Below are positions 1 to 4,987 of a DNA stretch of 6,652 nt, in pieces. The DNA is taken from positions 1 through 6,652 of the forward strand of contig JAJYPZ010000065.1 in NCBI GenBank assembly GCA_021794855.1, read 5' to 3'. A model generated the notes under the pieces. It ran no database searches, was not told the DNA's origin, and worked only from the letters and a program-made list of their open reading frames with translations. The translations under genes and the position numbers were made by a program. Position 1 is the stretch's first letter. Each line of letters opens with the position of its first letter. Origin of the DNA: Pseudomonadota bacterium (GTDB lineage Bacteria > Pseudomonadota > Gammaproteobacteria > Burkholderiales > Sulfuriferulaceae).

Positions 1-1023
1 GCCCCTTCCGTCGAGCGTCAGCGTTCCGGTTATGCCTATGGACGAATTGGTCGCCGAAATATACAAACCCGGTTGCAACGTGGCATTACCTGAACAACCT
101 ATACCCGCCCCGGCACCGCCGCCCGTTCCTATCGTTCCGCAACCGAGTACAGTCGCTCCGGGACGGCTTGCAGGGGTGATGCTGTTATAAGCAGCCTGCA
201 GATCCGACATGACGGCATTAGCAGTGGTTGTATCCGGATAGGTCGGCGTAATGACCGTACCGCTATTCACTGTCGGCGGCGAACCGTTACAAGATCCCAT
301 CCCGGCCGTACCGCTACCACCGGGCACTGCCACTCCGTTACACGTAGCCGTCGGGTCGAACACCACGCTACCATTCACAATGCTTAACGGAACAGTAGCT
401 GTATTGGTCACACCGGCGGCAGACGCAACGCCGTACGCGCTGGCACGCCCCAGATTGACCGGTGCAGGCCCGGTTGCGGCAGGGGTCACAGTAGTGAAGC
501 TCCATACGTAATTACACGACATGGCCGTACCGGTGGAACTGGTGACGGAACTCTGCACCGCTGCGTAGTAAGTCGTACCCGGCAATAGCGCTGCAGAGGT
601 CGTTAACGTGGCGACATCGGTACTCGCATCGTACGTCACGGAAGCCGGCGCCAGTACCGCTCCGCCGGAAGGCGCCAGCGTAAAGCTGCTGGCGTTGATC
701 GTAGCCGCATTCATTGCCATGCTGAAAGTCGCGCTGACCAGAGTGCCGCCGTTTGCAATGCCGCTGGTGCTGGTCGGTACAGCCGGATTGCCGTTAGTGG
801 GGTCGGAAGCGGTGACGGTCGGTATAGAAGAGCCCGATGACACAGGGCATACCGCACCGGGCGCAATAGCGCCGGGCGGTGGCGAATAGGGAGTAGCGTT
901 AGGAGAAACATTCGAACCAAGTATGGGAGACTGTCCGCCTCCACCGCAGCCTGCGATCAATGCAGTCAATAGTAAAGTAAAAAACCATATGACCGGTCTG
1001 GAGCAATTTTCGGATTTACGCAT
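1..1023 (-). CDS. Ice-binding-like (DUF3494) lipoprotein with Ig-like domain, 3' end cut off
   Basis: The first 341 residues are in the window; the gene continues past the left edge. The ATG at 1023 follows AAGGG with 8 bases between. Residues 11-26 form a lipoprotein signal: a hydrophobic stretch ending in lipobox L22-I-A-G-C26, then Gly27 (no Asp at +2, so outer-membrane sorting is likely). A Ser/Pro/Gly-rich linker leads to a Big_5/SbsA-type Ig-like domain (about 67-178), recognised from the start near PTVTASDPTNG, the FSMAMN segment and the closing WSFTT. From about 188 (VNLGRASAYGV, then GVTNT, the helix NAVMSDLQAAYN, and PGLYIS...GITGTLTLDG) it matches the opening of a DUF3494 domain, the beta-solenoid fold of many microbial ice-binding proteins. 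The face that would bind ice lies mostly off the window, so ice binding is inferred from family; related proteins may act as adhesins. Cys pairs at 228/245 and 295/310 lie in insertions. It stands alone beside an accessory region. Confidence 0.85.
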   Translation of the reverse strand, partial: MRKSENCSRPVIWFFTLLLTALIAGCGGGGQSPILGSNVSPNATPYSPPPGAIAPGAVCPVSSGSSIPTVTASDPTNGNPAVPTSTSGIANGGTLVSATFSMAMNAATINASSFTLAPSGGAVLAPASVTYDASTDVATLTTSAALLPGTTYYAAVQSSVTSSTGTAMSCNYVWSFTTVTPAATGPAPVNLGRASAYGVASAAGVTNTATVPLSIVNGSVVFDPTATCNGVAVPGGSGTAGMGSCNGSPPTVNSGTVITPTYPDTTTANAVMSDLQAAYNSITPASRPGATVLGCGTIGTGGGAGAGIGCSGNATLQPGLYISATNSSIGITGTLTLDGRG

Positions 1024-1194
1024 TTTCTTATCCCTTATTTTCTTCACCGTAATTGGACGGCTGGCCGCGGGGCTCGAGTTGCTCTCAGAAATAATCAAAC
1101 AGCAGATATGATGAAGCCCTGGTTTTGAAATAGGGTAATTTCTATTCCAAGATGTGGTATACGGAGACATTACATAACTCGTCTGTGCGTACGC

Positions 1195-1344
1195 ATGCAT
1201 AGATCATCAGTTTATATAATTTCGCCCAGGCCGAGCGACATCAAGTTTTTCGGCGTTAATGACAGCCGATATCTGGAAGAGGGTCGACCGCGACGCGGTC
1301 TGCAATCGATGAAACCGGTATTTACTTCGATTTTCGGTTTCTGA
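1195..1344 (+). CDS. Possible 49-residue small ORF, unrecognised
   Basis: ATG at 1195 to TGA at 1342-1344. The product has a protein-like middle (SDIKFFGVNDSRYLEEG, then RPRRGL) and ends in IFGF. I do not recognise it. No Shine-Dalgarno sits at the right distance: a purine-rich ACGGAGAC lies about 25 bases upstream, too far for this ATG. The reading frame stays open further upstream without an ATG/GTG/TTG, so it could also be the tail of a decayed gene. Two hairpins overlap it (1286-1300 and 1311-1341), so a structured RNA is an alternative explanation. Confidence 0.25.
   Translation: MHRSSVYIISPRPSDIKFFGVNDSRYLEEGRPRRGLQSMKPVFTSIFGF
1286..1300. repeat. Perfect inverted repeat, 7-base arms, 1-base centre
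   Basis: GACCGCG, A, CGCGGTC. It is GC-rich within an otherwise mixed intergenic region. No T run follows on either strand, so it is not a simple intrinsic terminator. It may be a protein-binding site, part of a structured RNA, or chance. Confidence 0.5.
1311..1341. repeat. Inverted repeat, 7-base arms, 17-base loop
   Basis: GAAACCG at 1311-1317 and CGGTTTC at 1335-1341 are perfectly complementary. The repeat begins 10 bases after the hairpin at 1286-1300, so the two would form adjacent stems in a transcript of either strand. Confidence 0.4.
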
Positions 1345-1393
1345 TATTTAACGACAGCAAGCCAGTATGTCCCTCAAGTTGAAGACGGTCAAT

Positions 1394-1445
1394 CTATTTA
1401 ATAAAATAAATAAATAAAAAAAATAATAAAATCAGATAATTATTT
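1394..1445. other. A/T-only-like tract (TAAA/TAAT runs)
   Basis: Nearly every base between about 1394 and 1445 is A or T, with repeated AATAAA/TAAATAA units read on the plus strand. It sits just downstream of the nuclease remnant's stop codon on the minus strand. Such tracts are intrinsically flexible or bent and can serve as H-NS-type silencing targets or loose transcription end regions. No function can be assigned from the sequence. Confidence 0.5.
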
Positions 1446-1488
1446 ACTGGATAATACGGTTTTCATATCGGAAGTGTTAAATACAGGC

Positions 1489-1850
1489 TTAGCTCACATT
1501 TTGCTCGAACTGCACTTCGGTTCGAAACAGTCTGGTCTGGACTGTACCGAAAGCGATTGATTCAAGACGTTTCGACGAGTCGATTTCATCTTTAAGAAGC
1601 AAAGCTAAAAACGACTTGAACTCGAACTCTTGAAGTTCGGCGACGGCTGCAAAAAAGTCCAGCCCTTCGTTGTGCGTAAAAACACGTCCGGGTACGCTCC
1701 TCTCGCTGGATGCAAGAACGCCATAGCGAAGATACGGGTAGATCAGTTTGTGTTTCACTGCCTTGGCGCTGTATGTCAACACGTCATGTGTTGTGATTCC
1801 AGTCTTGAATTCCAATAACGCTCGAATACAGGATTAGCCTGTTCATTCAT
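1489..1850 (-). pseudogene. Broken nuclease-like gene (C-terminal part)
   Basis: An ATG at 1850, overlapping the toxin stop, opens a frame reading MNEQANPVFERYW that ends at 1776. The adjacent frame, shifted by -1, carries a 108-residue open stretch from a TTG at 1815 to the stop at 1489. That stretch has a clear globular look: EFKTGITTHDVLTYSAKAVK, then KHKLIYPYLRYGVLA and PGRVFTHNEGLDFF. The E-x-K at its start followed by a Lys-rich helix recalls the second half of a PD-(D/E)xK nuclease core. The expected upstream catalytic Asp and N-terminal half are missing. I infer a deletion plus frameshift that joined the first dozen codons to the C-terminal part. The TTG has no good Shine-Dalgarno, so separate expression is doubtful. 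The family assignment rests on pattern only. Placement directly after the toxin suggests it was once the third gene of that operon. Confidence 0.5.
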
Positions 1851-2106
1851 AATGCGTCCACATACGCAGGACGCGAACAACTTTTTCTTTTGTAAATACT
1901 TCATACACGATACGGTGCTGAATATTAATGCGGCGCGAATAGGCACCGGTAAAATCCCCGACCAGTTTTTCGAAGGGTGGTGGATTTCGAAATGGATCAT
2001 TGGCAAGCACTGACAACAATTCCTGCGCCTTTGTCTTGAGACCGCTTGCAGCAAGCTTCTTTGCATCTTTGAGTGCTTGCCTGGCGTAAACAAGCTCCCA
2101 ACTCAC
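1843..2106 (-). CDS. yoeB: YoeB/Txe-family mRNA interferase toxin
   Basis: An 87-residue RelE-superfamily toxin, close to E. coli YoeB (84 residues) in size. Family members bind the ribosome A site and cleave mRNA during translation. The catalytic set is present: Glu46 in PFEKL, the FTGAYSRRI segment (51-60) matching LSGFWSRRI of YoeB, Arg65 in QHRIVYEV, and the C-terminal His85-Tyr86 in WTHYE. I choose the GTG at 2106, whose GTGA overlaps the antitoxin TGA (2103-2105), giving translational coupling. A TTG one codon upstream is also possible. The mature start would be MSWELVYARQALKDAKKLA. The catalytic residues look intact, so the toxin should be active if expressed. It is cotranscribed with the upstream antitoxin. 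Confidence 0.92.
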   Translation of the reverse strand: MSWELVYARQALKDAKKLAASGLKTKAQELLSVLANDPFRNPPPFEKLVGDFTGAYSRRINIQHRIVYEVFTKEKVVRVLRMWTHYE

Positions 2107-2345
2107 CAATTAAGCTCTTTGGCACTTTTTGCCAAAGGCTCGTTCATGCCCGCCTTTATGGATTCGCGCATGCCAGGCACGGCAAGCAAGTACAAAGTCT
2201 CTTGTATTGCACTCCAATCTTCCGCGGAAAGCAGCACTGCGCTATTACGTTTCCCGGAAATGATAATGGGTTGATGAGACTCTGCTGTTTCATCCATCAG
2301 TCTGTATAGATTCGCGCGAGCTTCGCTAGCGGTAAGCGTGTGCAT
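2103..2345 (-). CDS. yefM: YefM/Phd-family antitoxin
   Basis: An 80-residue antitoxin that would neutralise the downstream YoeB-like toxin and repress the operon. The N-terminal half MHTLTASEARANLYRLMDE, then PIIISGKRNSAVLLSAEDW, is the typical Phd/YefM DNA-binding and dimerisation fold. The C-terminal part (about 50-80: ETLYLLAVPGMRESIKAG and KELNW) is the toxin-wrapping tail. The start is set by the ATG at 2343-2345, preceded by GAAGGAA with about 7 bases between. The frame is open further upstream (to 2399), but that segment lies in the promoter/operator and does not look like YefM. The stop overlaps the toxin start by four bases. Confidence 0.92.
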   Translation of the reverse strand: MHTLTASEARANLYRLMDETAESHQPIIISGKRNSAVLLSAEDWSAIQETLYLLAVPGMRESIKAGMNEPLAKSAKELNW

Positions 2346-2364
2346 TCCGGCTTCCTTCAAACAA

Positions 2365-2511
2365 ATGAAAAGAGTACGTAAATACGTACGAAATGTCAAA
2401 CAAATAAAAACGTACCGAGAGCAAGTTATTGAACTGCTTCACGATGTTGATGCATTTCCACTCCAACCAAATGAATTATGGCAAGACTTCGATGCACGGC
2501 GCAAAGGTTAG
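2365..2511 (+). CDS. Possible small ORF or gene tail divergent from the antitoxin
   Basis: ATG at 2365 to TAG at 2509-2511, 48 residues. The first third (KRVRKYVRNVKQIKTY) is read through the palindromic operator and may not be real. The last 30 residues (REQVIELLHDVDAFPLQPNE, then LWQDFDARRKG) look like genuine protein with acidic and aromatic residues in a plausible pattern. There is no Shine-Dalgarno before the ATG. I read it most likely as the C-terminal tail of a decayed gene left next to the toxin-antitoxin operon, possibly another antitoxin-like protein. I do not recognise the family. Confidence 0.3.
   Translation: MKRVRKYVRNVKQIKTYREQVIELLHDVDAFPLQPNELWQDFDARRKG
2371..2399 (-). promoter_or_regulatory. 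Promoter and operator of the toxin-antitoxin operon
   Basis: On the minus strand, TTGACA (2394-2399) is a perfect -35. It is followed after 17 bases by TACTCT (2371-2376), a weaker -10. The spacer and part of the -10 are filled by a perfect inverted repeat with 7-base arms: GTACGTA, AA, TACGTAC (2374-2389). It carries GTAC cores like the TGTACA boxes known from YefM operators. Antitoxin or complex binding here would block RNA polymerase, giving autorepression. The weak -10 fits a tightly kept basal level. Confidence 0.75.
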
Positions 2512-2606
2512 AGGCGAAATTAACAGAACGGGAGGGATAAAGAGGAAAAAATATATTACCATGCCACCAATACAAGTAATAATTGATTTAAAGATAATTT
2601 AATAAC
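2512..2606. other. AT-rich spacer beyond the tRNA 3' end
   Basis: Between the ORF tail and the tRNA there is no gene. The stretch has a purine-rich GGGAGGGATAAAGAGG segment at about 2530-2545 with no ORF of any length at a suitable distance, then A/T-rich sequence. No stem plus T-run terminator for the minus-strand tRNA transcript is evident. No copy of the tRNA 3' segment is seen here. Confidence 0.5.
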
Positions 2607-2682
<76 letters not shown>

Positions 2683-2692
2683 GTGGCTACGC

Positions 2693-2722
2693 ATTATGCC
2701 ATTAACCCGGCCTGCCGGTCAA
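2693..2722 (-). promoter_or_regulatory. Promoter for tRNA-Thr, overlapping the upstream stop codon
   Basis: On the minus strand, TTGACC (2717-2722, five of six consensus bases) and CATAAT (2693-2698, five of six) are separated by 18 bases. A GC-rich GCG directly follows the -10, the discriminator type associated with growth-rate (stringent) control of stable RNA genes. The tRNA starts 10 bases after the -10, so any 5' leader is very short. The -35 covers the TGA of the ygfX-like gene. The tRNA can therefore be expressed independently of the long gene series before it. Confidence 0.7.
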
Positions 2723-3141
2723 AAGGATCGGTCACCGGCCGATTCATGGGCATTTTCGGGTTTTACCCAGCGCAACCAGACGCGCAGACGACGATAATCG
2801 TCTGCTGCCAGGCTGTCGGGCAACAACACCAGCGACCGTCGGCGGCCGTTAGTCTGTTTGAACTCGACGACCGTTAGCGTGGCGGTCACCAGCGCATGCC
2901 GCATTTGCGCCTCCAGCCATGTGCCGCGGTCCAGCAAACGATAGCCGCTGTCGTCGGCTTCGAGGGCGGTGATTCCGTCTTTGTGCAGACGTCTGAAATA
3001 ATGGATCGCGCTACCTGTCAGTACGACCGTGGCTAGGATTTGCCAGGTTGGAGTTAACGCAGTAAGCCATAATGCGAGCAGTGTCAGCGCATGCGCGCTC
3101 ATGACGAGCGCGAGCAGGCGTTTCGATTGCCGCAGCGACAC
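2719..3141 (-). CDS. YgfX/CptA-like two-helix membrane protein
   Basis: About 140 residues from the GTG at 3141. The product begins MSLRQSKRLLALVMSAHALT. It has two hydrophobic helices (about 10-28 and 32-48), a basic turn (YFRRLHK), and a cytoplasmic beta-rich tail in which the WLEAQM, TNGRRRSLVLLPDS and DDYRRLRVWLRW segments match the plan of the YgfX family. In E. coli the YgfX homologue (also called CptA) is an inner-membrane protein paired with SdhE (CptB). It was described as a toxin acting on cytoskeletal proteins and is also linked to flavinylation; no SdhE gene is visible here. The start is uncertain: no ATG exists, the GTG lacks a clear Shine-Dalgarno, and the frame stays open into the upstream gene. 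It follows the receiver-like gene by 23 bases with this start. Confidence 0.7.
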   Translation of the reverse strand: MSLRQSKRLLALVMSAHALTLLALWLTALTPTWQILATVVLTGSAIHYFRRLHKDGITALEADDSGYRLLDRGTWLEAQMRHALVTATLTVVEFKQTNGRRRSLVLLPDSLAADDYRRLRVWLRWVKPENAHESAGDRSF

Positions 3142-3164
3142 CAGCAGTCTAAGGCGCGCAGCGA

Positions 3165-3557
3165 TTATTCGCCCCAGCGATATTGATGGCAGAATTGCTC
3201 CAGCCGGGCGACGGCTTCGTCTCGCTCGAAAAACCGGTCGGCGCGGTTCAGTCTGGCCTGATCGCGTTCGTCGTCGCTGCCGCCGAAACAGAAAATGGCG
3301 ACATTGAGCATCCATTCCATCCGCACTTGCCGTATCGCGTCCTGCGGGTCGAACTGGTCGGTCACGCAATCCAGATCCAGAAAAATAAACCGGTACAACA
3401 ATATCTGGTCGAACGTGCCCAGACTTTCCAGATCGAGCGTAGCGACCATTTGCCAGCCGTCGGGAAGCGCAGCCTGCAATGCGTCGTGCAAGGCCGTGTC
3501 GTTGCTCATCAAAATGAATTTACGTTGCAGTCTTGCTGCGATGGTCGGTTCGGACAT
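3165..3557 (-). CDS. Degenerate response-regulator receiver-like protein
   Basis: 130 residues from the ATG at 3557, two bases after the ligase stop, with GAAGAG as likely Shine-Dalgarno. The length and pattern suggest a stand-alone CheY-like fold: strand one RKFILMSND (13-20), helix TALHDALQAAL, strand three YRFIFLDLD (55-63) with Asp61 where the phosphate acceptor sits, strand four LNVAIFCFGG (84-93), and ADRFFERDEAVARLEQF (106-122) as the last strand and helix. The usual acidic pair in strand one is reduced to one Asp. The Thr/Ser after strand four is replaced by Gly/Phe, and the switch Lys appears as Arg112. Classical phosphorelay control is therefore doubtful, and it may act as a protein-protein module. 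The assignment rests on pattern; a different alpha/beta fold is possible. Confidence 0.55.
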   Translation of the reverse strand: MSEPTIAARLQRKFILMSNDTALHDALQAALPDGWQMVATLDLESLGTFDQILLYRFIFLDLDCVTDQFDPQDAIRQVRMEWMLNVAIFCFGGSDDERDQARLNRADRFFERDEAVARLEQFCHQYRWGE

Positions 3558-3559
3558 GT

Positions 3560-4486
3560 TCAGGACTCTTCGAAATAGGCGGTTGCCAAAATGCGTTGCG
3601 CCCACAGGGTGGCTTTATCCGCGGGCAAATAAGTTCGCAGCGCTGCGCTCAATACCGGCTGAGTGGCTGGTTCGTCTGCCAAAATCCGTTCCGGCAGTTG
3701 CGGCACCTCGGACAGCGCCAACCGCTCGATCGACTGGTCGCGCGTCAGTACCCGCAGGCTCGCGCCATCGAATTCCCTCTCGGTAAGATAGTGCCGCGCC
3801 CGAATTTTAATTCCGTAGGGGACATGCCTGACTCGCCCAGCGTGGTCGGGCAGTAATTCGCTGCGATAATCGTCGGCGGCAACGCGTTCGTCATCGCGCA
3901 ATAAGGATTGTTCCCAGCGCCAGCCGAAGATACCGGCCGCCGCACGACGGTACACCAGCGACAGCCACGCCGGATCGGGGACGCTCGCGTGTTCCGACCA
4001 GCTGGTCACGGAGTTCAGCAGCGCCTCGTTGAGCCATAACCTGAAGCCGTCGGAGGGCGTATCGATCAGCCGGACGAATTCCGCCGCCGGAAACTTCAAT
4101 AAAAAGCTGGTGCCGACCAGTCCTGCCTCTGCCATGCTCGCCGCACCGCTGCCGGCAAGCTTTTTGCCGTCCAGCCAGACGTCCTGACGAACCAGTTCTA
4201 CCGGCCAGTTCATCTCGCGGTAGACCTGCAAGACCGGCGCCAGCGCATGCGCATACCAGGCATCGGGGCGGATGGGGAAAAAATGGCGCGGCGCCACCAT
4301 CACGACGCACGCCTGATTCCGGTCCAGCCATACTCCTCCGCCGCCCAGCGGTCTGCGGATAACGGGTATATGCGACTGTTCGACCAGTTCGGCCGCCGCC
4401 GACTGGTGTTGACCCAGACAAAAATGCGCCGCCGGCATGCCCCAGACGACAACCGGATTATCGTCCGGCCGCATTGCTTCCGCCAC
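3560..4486 (-). CDS. Lipoate-protein ligase A-like (BPL/LplA/LipB family) enzyme
   Basis: The catalytic-domain signatures are clear: RRPLGGGGVWLD (44-55), matching the RRxxGGGxVxxD lipoyl-AMP site, and DGKKLAGSGAA (106-116), with the family's active-site Lys. Further segments are TSFLLKF (126-132) and a C-terminal region. Family members ligate lipoate (or transfer octanoate or biotin) onto a lysine of carrier domains such as E2 subunits or GcvH; which substrate is used here cannot be told. From the GTG at 4486 it has 308 residues, but the family-like segment ARWIDLGECEAADYHATYAG lies in frame directly upstream, without ATG, GTG or TTG. I suspect translation begins upstream, possibly at an ATC near 4561, giving about 333 residues. 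The next gene follows after two bases, so they are likely coupled. Confidence 0.85.
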   Translation of the reverse strand: MAEAMRPDDNPVVVWGMPAAHFCLGQHQSAAAELVEQSHIPVIRRPLGGGGVWLDRNQACVVMVAPRHFFPIRPDAWYAHALAPVLQVYREMNWPVELVRQDVWLDGKKLAGSGAASMAEAGLVGTSFLLKFPAAEFVRLIDTPSDGFRLWLNEALLNSVTSWSEHASVPDPAWLSLVYRRAAAGIFGWRWEQSLLRDDERVAADDYRSELLPDHAGRVRHVPYGIKIRARHYLTEREFDGASLRVLTRDQSIERLALSEVPQLPERILADEPATQPVLSAALRTYLPADKATLWAQRILATAYFEES

Positions 4487-4548
4487 TCCCGCGTAAGTGG
4501 CATGATAATCCGCGGCCTCGCATTCTCCCAGGTCGATCCAGCGGGCTT

Positions 4549-4962
4549 TTAATTGCCGGATGATGGGTCCTCTGCGGGCTGTTCGACTCCGCCTTTAAAA
4601 AACTTGTCGAAATAAAAATCGCGCCGGTTCAAATCTTCCAGCTCGCCGGCACGCGCTGCCAGACCGGCACGCATGATTTCAATCAAATACTGGCCCTGCT
4701 CTGCATCCAGCACATGAATTTCATTGATCAAATCCTCGTCCACAGTCAGGAAATGCGCCAAAAACCCTTCCGGCGCCTGCACATGCAACAGCCAGGACTG
4801 GCAGGTCTCGTCTTCGGCATCCAGCGGACTCATGGTTATCTTGCCCAGCCACGCCAAGCGAGCGGCCTGGTTAAAATAACGAATATCCAGCTTTTTGCCT
4901 TTTTTGTATTTGTTCAGCTCGTTTTTAAGCGAGCCCACATCGGTGACTTTAATCGATTTCAT
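4549..4962 (-). CDS. Conserved-looking protein of unknown function, 137 residues
   Basis: ATG at 4962 with GAGGAA six bases upstream, a strong start. I do not recognise the family. The N-terminus (MKSIKVTDVGSLKNELNKYK) is Lys-rich and could be helical. The middle (LDIRYFNQAARLAWLGKITM, then SWLLHVQAPEGFLAHF) alternates polar and hydrophobic residues as in beta strands. DEDLINEIHVLDAEQGQYL is acidic. The segment DLNRRDFYFDKFFKGG is aromatic-rich, before a disordered Pro/Glu/Ser tail. There is no signal peptide, membrane helix or Cys/His cluster (one Cys, at 54). It is probably a soluble cytoplasmic protein. It lies 25 bases after the YpjD-like stop, and its end overlaps the likely start of the ligase, so it should be cotranscribed with both. 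Confidence 0.85.
   Translation of the reverse strand: MKSIKVTDVGSLKNELNKYKKGKKLDIRYFNQAARLAWLGKITMSPLDAEDETCQSWLLHVQAPEGFLAHFLTVDEDLINEIHVLDAEQGQYLIEIMRAGLAARAGELEDLNRRDFYFDKFFKGGVEQPAEDPSSGN
4559..4573 (-). promoter_or_regulatory. Possible ribosome binding site and non-AUG start for the ligase
   Basis: AGAGGA (4568-4573, minus strand) precedes two in-frame ATC codons at 4564 and 4561 by 3 and 6 bases. An in-frame stop lies about 11 codons further upstream, and no ATG/GTG/TTG lies between that stop and 4486. The site is inside the last codons of the preceding gene, so the two genes would overlap by about 13 bases. Initiation at AUC is rare. This is an inference offered because the conserved-looking N-terminus needs a start. 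Confidence 0.3.
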
Positions 4963-4987
4963 GTTCGTTCCTCAAATAGGTCGTGCG

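Larger units (their letters stand above)
1024..1488. other. Long intergenic stretch with hairpins and an AT-rich tract
   Basis: These 465 bases separate the ice-binding-like gene from the nuclease remnant. They hold a possible 49-residue plus-strand ORF (1195-1344), two inverted repeats inside it, a 10-base palindrome TGCGTACGCA at 1186-1195, and an almost pure A/T tract at about 1394-1445. The leader of the lipoprotein gene must lie here, but I see no convincing -35/-10 pair for it. No terminator with a GC-rich stem and a T run is obvious on either strand. Confidence 0.6.

Noticed and set aside
251..889. Plus-strand open frames opposite the lipoprotein gene
   Set aside because: They are antisense to a coherent signal-peptide, Ig-like and DUF3494 reading on the minus strand and show only low-complexity Pro/Ala/Val composition.
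2346..2399. Longer antitoxin start at 2399
   Set aside because: The added 18 codons would be read through the promoter and operator, and the ATG at 2345 has a good ribosome site and matches the family N-terminus.
2705..2722. GC-rich hairpin CCGGC-AG-GCCGG after the ygfX-like stop as a terminator
   Set aside because: The loop would be too small, no T run follows, and the segment is better explained as the spacer of the tRNA promoter.
3183..3856. Plus-strand open frames across the receiver and ligase genes
   Set aside because: They mirror well-supported minus-strand genes, with no independent start sites or recognisable domains.
3891..4421. 176-codon minus-strand frame inside the ligase gene
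   Set aside because: It is Arg/Gly-rich in the manner of an out-of-frame reading of a GC-rich gene; the ligase frame contains the catalytic motifs.
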